Assembly (NCBI RefSeq): GCF_001412215.1
Contig: NZ_LLWP01000001.1
Location: 372,001-436,000 of the forward strand
Origin: Pedobacter sp. Hv1
Lineage (GTDB): Bacteria > Bacteroidota > Bacteroidia > Sphingobacteriales > Sphingobacteriaceae
Reading direction: 5' to 3'
Length of the DNA stretch: 64,000 bases
A program made the position numbers and the translations under genes. Position 1 is the stretch's first letter. Every line of letters starts with the position of its first letter. The notes beneath the pieces were generated by a model. It did not search any database. It was not told the DNA's origin and was given only the letters and a program-made list of their open reading frames with translations. Shown here in pieces: positions 18,808-28,284 of this stretch.

Positions 18808-19188
18808 TTATTGAACGATAACTTTTCTGCTGTAGCTTTTGTTATCAATTTGAAGGATTAAGATATACATCCCAGAAGTGATCTTGTACTTACTCAAGTT
18901 CCAGTAATACTCTTGTCTGCCAGCTGCTTGCTCTTGTTTTACCAATACGGCCAATTGTTTTCCAGTAAGGTCAACAACCCTTAAATTAACTTTCGCCCTA
19001 GTGGCCAAGTTATAAGCAATATTGGTATAAGTAACTGCAGGATTTGGATAGTTGGTAAAACCAACATTTTGGATCAACTCTTTTGTACTTGGCGAAATTG
19101 CATTACTAGCGCTTACTTGCGCCTGAACAGCTGTGTTCATCGCAGTTAAACCGATAATAAGTACAATTAATTTGTAGAGTTTCGCCAT
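18808..19188 (-). CDS. Minimal secreted protein with type IX secretion (Por) C-terminal tail
   Basis: 126 residues from the ATG at 19188, chosen because it gives a signal peptide (MAKLYKLIVLIIGLTAMNTA..QAQ). The remainder is almost only a T9SS type A sorting domain: FTNYPNPAVTYTNIAYNL, then VVDLTGKQLAVL and a Gly-Met-Tyr turn, ending YSRKVIVQ. These tails normally follow a large passenger that is exported and anchored to the cell surface. Here there is no passenger beyond about 30 residues. It may be a relic of a larger gene or a genuine mini cell-surface protein. It sits downstream of the Nudix regulator, on the same strand. Confidence 0.75.
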   Translation of the reverse strand: MAKLYKLIVLIIGLTAMNTAVQAQVSASNAISPSTKELIQNVGFTNYPNPAVTYTNIAYNLATRAKVNLRVVDLTGKQLAVLVKQEQAAGRQEYYWNLSKYKITSGMYILILQIDNKSYSRKVIVQ

Positions 19189-19285
19189 TAATACTTGGTT
19201 GATAGTGTAAAGATAACACTTCCCTAATAAAATAGTTAAGGAAATGCTGATTATTTTTTTATTTATAATTAAATGTCTTTTCCAC

Positions 19286-19975
19286 TTAAAAAGAAATCTC
19301 TTTACTAAACAATTTGGCGTATTTCCGTTTGTCGAACTTATACAAAGTTGCTGCCCTAAAAGAAACACCTTTCTGCTTCTCGTCAAGCTCTTTCAATACC
19401 CCAAAACTTAATATTTTCTTTCTAAAATTCCGTTTATCCAGTTTTTTGCCTAAAATAAGCTCATACACATTCTGCACCTGTGTTAAGGTAAATTTCTCTG
19501 GCAAAAGTTCAAAAGCAATTGGCAAATGTTTAATTCTTCGTTTTACCTTTTCTAGGCCTTTGTCAAAAATATGCTGATGGTCAAAAGCCAGCTTAGGCAA
19601 TTCACTTACATTAATCCATTGCGCCTTTTTAGCATAATTGGTTAAAGGTTTCAACGCTTTATCACCCCCTAACCGCAGCATGGCATAATAGGCCACAGTA
19701 ATTACCCTACCCTGTGGGTGTCGATTTACTTCGCCAAAAGTATAATACTGTTCCATGTAAACATCACTTAAACCAGTTAGCTCATGTAAAATCCGAGAAG
19801 CAGATTGATCTACACTCTCATCTTCGCCAACCAGGTTACCAGGCAATGCCCACCAATCCTTAAAAGGTTCTTCGTTTCTTTCTATCAATAAGATCTTTAG
19901 TTCGCCACCATCAAAGCCAAACAAAACACAATCAATAGAAACGGCCGAGTTAAATACAGGTAATACTTCTTTCAA
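19286..19975 (-). CDS. NrtR-family Nudix-fold transcriptional regulator
   Basis: 229 residues. The N-terminal half is a Nudix fold (DCVLFGFDGGELKILLIERN, WWALPGNLVGEDESVDQSAS). The C-terminal half is a winged helix of NrtR type (FTLTQVQNVYELILGKKLDK, RNFRKKILSFGVLKELDE). In the Nudix box the catalytic REXXEE is RILHEL, so two of the acidic metal ligands are lost. It probably senses a nucleotide-sugar or phosphorylated ligand rather than hydrolysing it. Relatives control NAD or pentose metabolism. Divergent from pfkA and sharing its control region, with matching palindromes nearby, it is the likely regulator of this glycolytic block. Confidence 0.88.
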   Translation of the reverse strand: MKEVLPVFNSAVSIDCVLFGFDGGELKILLIERNEEPFKDWWALPGNLVGEDESVDQSASRILHELTGLSDVYMEQYYTFGEVNRHPQGRVITVAYYAMLRLGGDKALKPLTNYAKKAQWINVSELPKLAFDHQHIFDKGLEKVKRRIKHLPIAFELLPEKFTLTQVQNVYELILGKKLDKRNFRKKILSFGVLKELDEKQKGVSFRAATLYKFDKRKYAKLFSKEISF

Positions 19976-20062
19976 GACAAAATCGTTTTATATTTTATAA
20001 TATTAGAACAAAATAAATACACTTGTTCGGTTATTTTGTAAAAATAATGAAAAAAAAATTAC

Positions 20063-20084
20063 TTAGTGTAAAAAATACACACTA
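20063..20084. promoter_or_regulatory. NrtR-type operator, copy 3, between the Nudix regulator and pfkA
   Basis: TTAGTGTA-AAAAA-TACACACTA lies 16 bp upstream of the pfkA start and about 90 bp upstream of the divergent regulator. TATATTCG at 20083-20090 approximates the -7 motif, so a bound protein would touch the promoter. A further half-site, GTGTAA, occurs at 20090-20095. Confidence 0.75.
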
Positions 20085-20099
20085 TATTCGTGTAATATA

Positions 20100-21086
20100 A
20101 TGGAACCAAGTATTAAAAATATTGCTGTACTAACTTCTGGAGGAGATGCCCCCGGCATGAATGCCTGTATACGAGCAGTTGTACGCACTGGTATATACCA
20201 CGGCAAAAATATGTTCGGCGTAATGCAGGGCTATCAAGGTTTAATTGATAACAACATTAAGCCGATGGATGCCCGCTCTGTAAGTAACATTTTACACATG
20301 GGTGGCACCATCTTAAAAACAGCTAGATGTTTAGCGTTTAAGGAAGACGAGGGTATGGAAACAGCCTTCCAAAACCTAAAACAAAAAGAGATTGATGGCC
20401 TGATTGTAATTGGTGGCGATGGTACGTTTACCGGTGCACAGCGGTTTGGCAAAAAATATGGTATCAATGTAATCGGTATTCCCGGCACTATTGATAACGA
20501 CCTTTATGGTTCTGATTTTACCTTAGGGTACGATACTGCTGTAAATACCATTATCGAAGCCATTGATAAGATCAGAGACACAGCCGACTCTCACGACCGT
20601 TTGTTCTTTATTGAAGTAATGGGCCGAGATTCTGGTTGTATTGCCCTACGTACCGCTATTGCAAGTGGTGCAGAAGCAGTGTTGTTGCCTGAAAAAGAAA
20701 CCTCGTTAAAAGAGTTGATCTCTAAATTAAAAGCGGGTGTATCTACCAAAAAGTCGTCGAGCATTGTAATTGTTTCTGAGGGAAACAAATATGGCGGCGC
20801 TTATGATATTGCCAAAAGTGTAAAAAGAAAATTCACTCATTACGATACCAAAGTAACCATTTTAGGCCATTTACAACGTGGTGGCAGTCCGAGTGGTTTC
20901 GATCGTATTTTGGGTAGCAGATTAGGCTTTGCAGCTGTTAACGCCCTCATTGCAGGCGCAAGCATGCAAATGGTAGGTTTACGTGGCAACGAGATTAAAT
21001 TAACAAGCATAGATGAGGCATTACATGCACATACCTATAAATTGGAAGACGATTTATTAGAGATGACACATGTATTGTCTATATAA
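20100..21086 (+). CDS. pfkA: ATP-dependent 6-phosphofructokinase
   Basis: 328 residues. It phosphorylates fructose-6-phosphate to the 1,6-bisphosphate. Motifs are LTSGGDAPGMNACIR (11-25), GGDGT (105-109) and PGTIDND (128-134) with catalytic Asp132. The glycines in GGDGT and PGTIDND, instead of the Asp and Lys of pyrophosphate enzymes, indicate use of ATP. LQRGGSPSGFDR near the C-terminus binds the sugar phosphate. It is the first gene of a three-gene operon with the BadF-like gene (8 bp) and gapA, controlled from the operator at 20063. Confidence 0.96.
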   Translation: MEPSIKNIAVLTSGGDAPGMNACIRAVVRTGIYHGKNMFGVMQGYQGLIDNNIKPMDARSVSNILHMGGTILKTARCLAFKEDEGMETAFQNLKQKEIDGLIVIGGDGTFTGAQRFGKKYGINVIGIPGTIDNDLYGSDFTLGYDTAVNTIIEAIDKIRDTADSHDRLFFIEVMGRDSGCIALRTAIASGAEAVLLPEKETSLKELISKLKAGVSTKKSSSIVIVSEGNKYGGAYDIAKSVKRKFTHYDTKVTILGHLQRGGSPSGFDRILGSRLGFAAVNALIAGASMQMVGLRGNEIKLTSIDEALHAHTYKLEDDLLEMTHVLSI

Positions 21087-21094
21087 TATAAAAT

Positions 21095-22944
<1,850 letters not shown>

Positions 22945-22968
22945 AAAACCTTCGATAAGTTTGAATAT

Positions 22969-23002
22969 AATGGCAGTATCTTAATTGGTATTGCCATTTT
23001 TT
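22969..23002 (+). terminator. Rho-independent terminator of the pfkA-gapA operon
   Basis: AATGGCAGTA (22969-22978) pairs with TATTGCCATT (22989-22998, one G-U pair) around a 10 nt loop, and a T run follows. Confidence 0.85.
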
Positions 23003-23040
23003 GTGTTCACAAATTTCACCACCGCAGTTAGGCTATCAAT

Positions 23041-23580
23041 TTTAACATTAAGAAATGAAGACAATGAAGAAACCCTTAATCTTCCTTAATGCCTTAATGT
23101 TTCAACGACCTGTCACACTGAGCTCGTCGAAGTGCTATTTCAACATTAAGAAGTTAAGCTAACTAAGAAAACCTTAACTCTACTTAATGCCTTAATGTTT
23201 TAACCCACTGTCACACTGAGCTCATCGAAGTATTAACATTAAGAAGTGAAGACAATAAAAAACCTTAACTCTCCTTAATGCCTTAATGTTTCAATCCCTT
23301 GTCATGCTGAGCTCGTCGAAGTATTAACATTAAGAAATGAAGACAATGAAGAAACTCTTAATCTTCCTTAATGCCTTCATGTTTCAACCCTCTGTTACAC
23401 TGAGCTCGTCGAAGTATTAACATTAAGAAGTGAAGACAATGAAGAAACTCTTAATCTTCCTTAATGCCTTCATGTTTCAACCCTCTGTCACACTGAGCTC
23501 GTCGAAGTGCTATTTCAACATTAAGAAGTGAAGACAACAAAGAAAAACCTTAACCTTACTTAATGCCTTCATGTTTCAAA
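23041..23580. repeat. Six-unit tandem repeat, 91-98 bp per unit
   Basis: The word AACATTAAG starts at 23044, 23142, 23235, 23326, 23419 and 23517, giving periods of 98, 93, 91, 93 and 98 bp. Each unit reads AACATTAAGAAGTGAAGACA, a purine-rich stretch, CTTAATGCCTTmATGTTTCAA, then the REP-like CACTGAGCTCGTCGAAGT; the last unit is cut before the REP part. AACATTAAG and CTTAATGTT can pair within a unit. No coding frame runs through all units. It follows the gapA terminator. Confidence 0.9.
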
Positions 23581-23662
23581 AACGGCTAACAAAACCAATG
23601 AACTAGGTGATTATTTAACAAACATTTAACACCTTAACCCCTTTTTGATCAAATATTACGGG

Positions 23663-23670
23663 TACTTTTG
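23663..23670 (+). promoter_or_regulatory. Candidate promoter -7 element, upstream copy
   Basis: TACTTTTG matches TAnnTTTG. The only start codon nearby (23681) opens a 12-codon frame ending at 23719. All annotated genes from here to 28.2 kb run the other way, so any transcript would be short. Confidence 0.45.
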
Positions 23671-23752
23671 CGTTATAGATATGACGAAAACAATGCAGGA
23701 GCGCCCTTTTGTCATTTGAATAACAGAAAATTTGAAATAATTATGTTTTTTC

Positions 23753-23794
23753 TTAGTGTACTTTTTACACTATTGAAAATAATTTATATATTTG
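23753..23794 (+). promoter_or_regulatory. NrtR-type operator, copy 4, with promoter for a small transcript
   Basis: TTAGTGTA-CTTTT-TACACTATT at 23753-23774 is the same palindrome as before susC, the kinase and pfkA. A perfect -7 match, TATATTTG, lies 12 bp further on (23787-23794). Binding would therefore cover the -33 region. Confidence 0.7.
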
Positions 23795-23800
23795 CATCAT

Positions 23801-23940
23801 CATTGGTGAGTAAGCAATTACAAGAGCCACAAAAAAAGATAAAAGAAGCCAATTGGCTTATAAAAAAATAACCCGTTCATACAGGTTTATATTTGGTTAG
23901 AAAAAGAGATCAGTCTGGATGGATGATCTCTTTTCTTGTT
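23801..23940 (+). ncRNA. Candidate small RNA or small-peptide transcript
   Basis: About 140 nt bounded by the TATATTTG promoter and a strong terminator hairpin. It contains a 14 bp palindrome AAGCCAATTGGCTT (23846-23859) and a 21-codon frame from GTG at 23806 to 23871 (VSKQLQEPQKK, then a lysine-rich end). A longer 42-codon frame from ATG 23743 would encode a hydrophobic segment followed by the same charged tail, but it runs through the operator. I cannot tell whether the product is RNA or peptide. The operator links it to the glycolytic regulon. Confidence 0.5.
23902..23940 (+). terminator. Terminator of the small transcript
   Basis: An 11 bp perfect stem (AAAAGAGATCA at 23902-23912, TGATCTCTTTT at 23924-23934), an 11 nt loop and a T-rich tail. 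Confidence 0.8.
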
Positions 23941-23986
23941 TATAAGCCTTTTGTAATTTGAGTACACTTAGTTACAATGGGATAAA

Positions 23987-24403
23987 TCAAACAATTATTT
24001 TTTCATCTGATTGATTATGTTTGGCGGTCAGCCTCCATGTAATGAATAAGCCAAAAAGTACTCCTAGTATTGTAGTAAACAATGCAACACCGCCATCAAG
24101 AAGATATTGTTCTTCGCCGTTTATTTTAATGCCAAATATCATGATAATTATACCTGTAAGTGGTGCTAACAACCATAAACATGCAATTGTTAATGAAGTC
24201 TTGAACTTATATGTTGGAGCAATGATATAGGCTGATACAATTGTTATCATACTAGCCATTAAAGGGCTAGCACCATGTTCAAAACTATTGCTCATTCCTC
24301 CCATTAAAATTGGACTAATATACGTTGCATACAAGATACCTAACCCAATGGAAGCAGGTACTACTACCAACCATCGGAGTTGCTTAATGATGTTTCTATT
24401 CAT
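23987..24403 (-). CDS. Small membrane protein, four predicted helices
   Basis: 138 residues, not recognised. Four hydrophobic segments are visible: about 9-30 (LRWLVVVPASIGLGILYATY), 45-62, 68-90 and 103-125 (ALFTTILGVLFGLFITWRLT). The tail is short and charged (AKHNQSDEKIIV). There is no signal peptide and no family motif. It is the first of a run of orphan reverse-strand genes between the tandem repeat and mdaB, which look like accessory DNA. Confidence 0.65.
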   Translation of the reverse strand: MNRNIIKQLRWLVVVPASIGLGILYATYISPILMGGMSNSFEHGASPLMASMITIVSAYIIAPTYKFKTSLTIACLWLLAPLTGIIIMIFGIKINGEEQYLLDGGVALFTTILGVLFGLFITWRLTAKHNQSDEKIIV

Positions 24404-24702
24404 GATTACTAAGATAATAGTAAACTTGAAGATGTCAATATCCGTCTTTTTTTATAAGTGCACAAGTGGGACGCTTGCGCCAGAGGAGGGCTATTAAATA
24501 CATCAATAGCAAAATGTAAAAACACAAATTTTTGCTTCTTTGTTAAACTTGATTTTACTTGAACAGTATTTATAGTTTAGAATGAAACTGTTCCAAACGT
24601 CTCCAATTATTTTTAATTTATGTTCAAAATCTCGTTCCATTTGTTTTAACGGCAATTGTGGATTGGTTACTTACAATAAAAGCAACAAAGTATTGATTTC
24701 TA
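24404..24702. other. AT-rich spacer without a recognised gene
   Basis: About 300 bp. It contains a short GC-rich word, GTGGGACGCTTGCGCCAGAG, near 24467, resembling dispersed intergenic words in such genomes. Short open frames on the forward strand have no coding character. Nothing else is supported. Confidence 0.4.
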
Positions 24703-25071
24703 TTACTTTGTTCTCTTTAAATAATCCTCCCAGGTTTCCTCTTGTAAATTATCTATTAAATCTGTTATAAACTCACAGCCAATTTGACTTAGCTGACCTT
24801 TTGGTATAAATGGCCCCCAACTCTCTAATTTTATTAGCTTTGCTATAACAACATAAGAATCGTCGAATTGAACTTGGTATCTGTCTCCTTGTGGATTATA
24901 TTGTTCAAAATGTTCTGGACTAAGTAAAACGTTCTTATCACTTACCATAGAAGTTAACATTGCCCCTATAAAATTATTGTTATCGAAACCACTATAATAT
25001 ATGATATAGTGGAAACCCTGTTTCCGTCCCCTTTTTGATGCGCGAAGTATCTCGCCTCTTTTAAAATTCAT
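24703..25071 (-). CDS. Hypothetical protein, possibly SH3-barrel (MazF/PemK-like)
   Basis: 122 residues. The start NFKRGEILRASKRGRKQGFH, strands HYIIYYSG and FIGAMLTS, and VQFDDSYVVIAKLIKLESWG are arranged like the barrel of MazF/PemK RNases, but I see no firm match to the catalytic residues of that family. The tail is helical (EFITDLIDNLQEETWEDYLK). It lies 18 bp after the HEPN-like gene on the same strand and is probably co-transcribed with it. The function is unknown; a toxin-antitoxin or nuclease-associated role is only a hypothesis. Confidence 0.55.
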   Translation of the reverse strand: MNFKRGEILRASKRGRKQGFHYIIYYSGFDNNNFIGAMLTSMVSDKNVLLSPEHFEQYNPQGDRYQVQFDDSYVVIAKLIKLESWGPFIPKGQLSQIGCEFITDLIDNLQEETWEDYLKRTK

Positions 25072-25089
25072 GTTTAGTTATCTATTGAC

Positions 25090-25644
25090 TTATAATTGGC
25101 TTTTCCAAGCTAAAATGTCTCTTATTGGCATTGTATATGAAAAAGAAGTTCCAGTCATTAAATTATTTACATGGTCAGTATAAAGTACATAGAATTTGTA
25201 GATTGATGCTAAATCATTCCTGTCAACATGAAGGTCAGCTAATCCTTTTGGATGAGTAATTTTATCTCTCTTAGCTTTCAATTCATTAAACAATTCAAAA
25301 TTCAAAGAGTTAAATGACAATACATCAGGCATCCTATTAAACGTCCGCCCATGTCTCTTAAAGGTTTTTTTAAACTTATCACTGAAAGCTTCTTTATCAA
25401 AGTAATTAGTATAAGCATTGTACTGGTTATATAGATATAGGTCAGCCTCGATTAGACTAAAAAGTTCTTTAAGTGAAGCTCTTAACAAAGGTTTATAAGA
25501 TGAGCTCATTTCATCTAAATTACCCACAATCTCATAGATACTGTTAAAGTCTTTTCTTAATTCGTTGTGAGTAAATTGAAATTCTGTCATGGCATCAAAG
25601 TACTTCTGAGCATCTTTAGCGTCAACCTGCATTGTATCTTTCAT
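25090..25644 (-). CDS. HEPN-like hypothetical protein
   Basis: 184 residues, all-helical, not a named family. It has the HEPN-type signature R-x4-H followed by Pro: KAKRDKITHPKG, with Arg126 and His131. HEPN domains are often RNases in toxin-antitoxin and defence systems, though many are inactive. Other features are a His/Arg-rich segment (FKKTFKRHGRTFNR, about 91-104) and a tail of aromatic residues. It starts at 25644, and an alternative Met lies five residues in. It pairs with the small barrel-like gene just downstream. Confidence 0.55.
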   Translation of the reverse strand: MKDTMQVDAKDAQKYFDAMTEFQFTHNELRKDFNSIYEIVGNLDEMSSSYKPLLRASLKELFSLIEADLYLYNQYNAYTNYFDKEAFSDKFKKTFKRHGRTFNRMPDVLSFNSLNFELFNELKAKRDKITHPKGLADLHVDRNDLASIYKFYVLYTDHVNNLMTGTSFSYTMPIRDILAWKSQL

Positions 25645-25710
25645 AGTTTAAATATAGATGTTAATTCCATTAGAACTGTTAAGATAAGTATATTGCTAGA
25701 TGAAAAAGTG

Positions 25711-26367
25711 TTAGCTAAGGTTTGGAAACAAATCAGACTTGACTGAAGTATAGGGTTCAAAATCAAATCCTATCGACTTATATAGAGTAAACGAGTTGGG
25801 CAATAGTGCAAATTCAGGTCGATGCTTTTTGATTAGTTCAAATTTCATCACCTGCATTTCACGAAAGTGAGTAATCTTGTATTCAGCACTTGAATAATCT
25901 TCAATCTTAAACTCTTCAAACTGGAAGTCTAATCTATCAACAATAGACAGAATTCCCGTATAAACTCTATTTTCACCTTGTTTAAATGGATGACGTGTTT
26001 TATCTAAGGAAAGTTCAAATCGGACATTACCTAAAAACATATACTGAGCCTCGATTATTCTTTCTGAATAAATTTGATGATTATTAGTCCAGTGCCTTAT
26101 TTCCACATACTCAAGTTCGCCTTTAAAGTAGCCATTATCATCAGTATCTCTAACATTAAAAATCATTCCTGCTTTGGTAAATCTTCCTTCTTCCGGAGTC
26201 GTTGGAATTGTATATCCAGCATAAATTCCATCAATTTGATTATAGTAAATCTTAGAAAGTGATTGCTTTTGGGAGTAGTAAAACCAAATGAGTAGTATAA
26301 ACGGAGTACAAATGCTTATGGTATTACTTATATCTTCGAGAGAGATATTTAAGTTGCACATTGTCAT
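25711..26367 (-). CDS. Membrane-anchored hypothetical protein with beta-rich domain
   Basis: 218 residues, not recognised. One N-terminal hydrophobic helix (about 15-31, ISICTPFILLIWFYYSQ) anchors a cytoplasmic or periplasmic domain. That domain is rich in strands: YNQIDGIYAGY, GYFKGELEYVEI, QYMFLGNVRFEL and YTGILSIVDRLDF. The layout of an anchor plus a barrel recalls small membrane effectors of signalling systems, but no nucleotide cyclase or other partner is encoded nearby. It lies 66 bp upstream of the HEPN-like gene and may belong to the same unit. Confidence 0.5.
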   Translation of the reverse strand: MTMCNLNISLEDISNTISICTPFILLIWFYYSQKQSLSKIYYNQIDGIYAGYTIPTTPEEGRFTKAGMIFNVRDTDDNGYFKGELEYVEIRHWTNNHQIYSERIIEAQYMFLGNVRFELSLDKTRHPFKQGENRVYTGILSIVDRLDFQFEEFKIEDYSSAEYKITHFREMQVMKFELIKKHRPEFALLPNSFTLYKSIGFDFEPYTSVKSDLFPNLS

Positions 26368-26667
26368 TATATATTATTGAATTTTCGATTTAATATTGTT
26401 TATGGAATAAACTAAGATAACGTATTGTTTTAAGTCTTCATATTAAAATGCAAACCGCAATTGCTAGCCTGCATTGTGAGCTGAGTCGAAGTGCCAAAGG
26501 AGAAATGCGTAGCATGACTTTGGCTATGTCATGACACGAACAACGCAGCTGTGAAGCTGAAGCGAAAAACGCAAGGCGAGCTAAAAAGTAGCAAACGAAT
26601 TTGATCTGAATTATGAGACAAAGTAATGAGCCTATAAGAGAGATTTAGAATGAATTAGACAATAGTT
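26368..26667. other. Spacer with clustered palindromes
   Basis: 300 bp without a gene. It holds a decayed REP-like word (GTGAGCTGAGTCGAAGTG, near 26477), a hairpin CATGAC..GTCATG near 26512-26534, and repeated GCAGCTGTGAAGCTGAAGC sequence near 26550. Its base composition is less AT-rich than the flanking genes. Confidence 0.45.
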
Positions 26668-27138
26668 TTAATAAACTAACTTTAAATTATTATTAACATT
26701 ATGAATGTAAAGCTGTTCACATGCCATTTTTTTTGATAAGATTTTAATAGTATCTGTATCATTAATATAATTAAAATCCAAAGGCACACGAGGCATAAAG
26801 TTGTACTTCATAATTGTCTTTTTTTCTACAAATAACAATAAGCATTTGTCTTCAAGATATAAAGAATCCAGCAGCTTATTTTCTACAAATCTTGTATTGT
26901 CTAATTTATATTTTTCAAGCATTTTTGCTGTCGAATAGGGCGGTATGATAATAATTTTATCCCATTTGAATGAGTTTATATTGCAAAGCTCCAGTTTAAC
27001 CTTTTGGCCTGATTCTTTTGCCAATAAAATTTTATCCTTTAGCGTAGAGTAAACATTGTATTTTTCAATTTTTTGCTCAGTACAGCTTATTTGAAATAGT
27101 ACGAACATCAATATCATTAGCCGCTCTTTTGTGATCAT
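26668..27138 (-). CDS. Small hypothetical lipoprotein
   Basis: 156 residues. The N-terminus ILMFVLFQISC is a lipoprotein signal with the Cys at residue 19, followed by TEQKIEKYNVYS. The mature part is lysine-rich and has no recognisable domain. The longer start at 27138 is kept, but the Met at residue 8 would give a more usual signal peptide. It stands alone among degenerate spacers. Confidence 0.55.
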   Translation of the reverse strand: MITKERLMILMFVLFQISCTEQKIEKYNVYSTLKDKILLAKESGQKVKLELCNINSFKWDKIIIIPPYSTAKMLEKYKLDNTRFVENKLLDSLYLEDKCLLLFVEKKTIMKYNFMPRVPLDFNYINDTDTIKILSKKMACEQLYIHNVNNNLKLVY

Positions 27139-27575
27139 ATGTTTATTGGTTTGTAGGTGTTATAGATCCATTTTTTATATAAGCCAATTTACCATTTGTA
27201 TTTACTTCTTATGATTAGTACAAAGTATCTCAATTTTGTGAATATTATGCACTTAAAACTTTCAACTCCATCTTCCATCTCCCCTTTTCCATTTTCCCTA
27301 TTTGTTCATTGGTTCACATGCAAACAGGCAACTGAAATATACAAATTTTGGGTTAATAGTTCGTAAAATTCATTCTTGTTGATAAGGAGTAAATAGGGAA
27401 TGGGGAATAGGAAATAATTAGAAGATCGTAGCGAATCTCACTACACCATCTCCTACCTCAAATCCTTATTCCCCACTCCTATTAATCTTTAACACCAAAA
27501 CCTACAACCTGTAACCTACAACACACAACTAGCAACCCATAACCTGCAACACATAACTCATAACCCACAACCCAA
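27139..27575. repeat. Gene-free spacer of degenerate short-word repeats
   Basis: 437 bp. Words of about 8-14 bp are repeated with small changes: AACCCATAACCTGCAACAC, CCTACAACCTGTAACC, GGGAATGGGGAATAGG, TTGTGAATATTATGC. The same words occur in the spacers near 2.9, 18.4, 29.2, 41.8, 45.8 and 62.1 kb. Confidence 0.6.
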
Positions 27576-28184
27576 CTAACACTCAGCTTCTTCTTTTACA
27601 AAAATCTCTTCTAAATGTGTTTGGTATTGTTTCAGGTCTCTTTCCATATCAGTATTTTTTAATACATCGTAAAAATGTAGGCTTGGTAGCGGGGTCATCC
27701 CTGTAAAGGCATTCATCCGGTGAAAACCGAATAAAACTCCTTCGTCTACGCTGGTCTGCATAAAAAACTCGTTTGGTAAGGTAAAGGCTTCTTTTGGCGC
27801 ATTCCAAGTGCTCGTAACCATATACTTTTTACCATGCAGCATACCACCCGTACCGTAGTTAATGGCTGGGTTACTAGAAGAACGGCCGTCGCTCTCGTAA
27901 ATACCTGTTTGGTAACCTTCGCTAAATACAACATCTATATATTGTTTAAGGGCATATGGCAATTGGAACCACCAGATTGGGGTATGGTATATGATGACAT
28001 CCGCCCAGGTATATTTTTCTACTTCAGCTTTGGCATCATAAGGTTCGTTGATATTGGTTGTTCGAATTTCAAAACCTTCTTGTTGGTTAAAAAATGTAGC
28101 TGTAGCATTCGCAATGGTCTCGTTAAACAAACCACCAGAGTGACCAAATTTCTGGCCGCCATTTATAATGAATATCTTTTTCAT
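27576..28184 (-). CDS. mdaB: NAD(P)H-dependent quinone oxidoreductase, MdaB family
   Basis: 202 residues with a flavodoxin-like fold. The start KKIFIINGGQKFGHSGG forms the FMN/FAD phosphate loop, and YHTPIWWFQLPYALKQYID and NYGTGGMLHGKKYMVTSTW are characteristic of MdaB/NQO-type quinone reductases. It reduces quinones by two electrons and protects against oxidative stress in the cytoplasm. It is divergent from a LysR-type gene that probably controls it. Confidence 0.9.
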   Translation of the reverse strand: MKKIFIINGGQKFGHSGGLFNETIANATATFFNQQEGFEIRTTNINEPYDAKAEVEKYTWADVIIYHTPIWWFQLPYALKQYIDVVFSEGYQTGIYESDGRSSSNPAINYGTGGMLHGKKYMVTSTWNAPKEAFTLPNEFFMQTSVDEGVLFGFHRMNAFTGMTPLPSLHFYDVLKNTDMERDLKQYQTHLEEIFVKEEAEC

Positions 28185-28251
28185 GTATCTTATCTTTTTT
28201 GATGAGGCAAATTTACCAGCTCATCAATTATCATCAAAACAAGTTAATTCA

Positions 28252-28259
28252 TACCTTTG
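28252..28259 (+). promoter_or_regulatory. Promoter -7 element of the LysR-type gene
   Basis: TACCTTTG is a perfect TAnnTTTG, 25 bp before the start codon at 28285, in the 100 bp spacer shared with mdaB. Confidence 0.6.
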
Positions 28260-28284
28260 TATCAGAATTATAATAGTTAAGCCC

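Noticed and set aside
23041..23580. CRISPR array
   Set aside because: The regular repeats suggested this at first, but the units are 91-98 bp with no unique spacers and no cas genes nearby.
23743..23871. 42-residue hydrophobic peptide gene
   Set aside because: The frame runs through the operator and the -7 element, so its residues are explained by the DNA sites; not excluded but not called.
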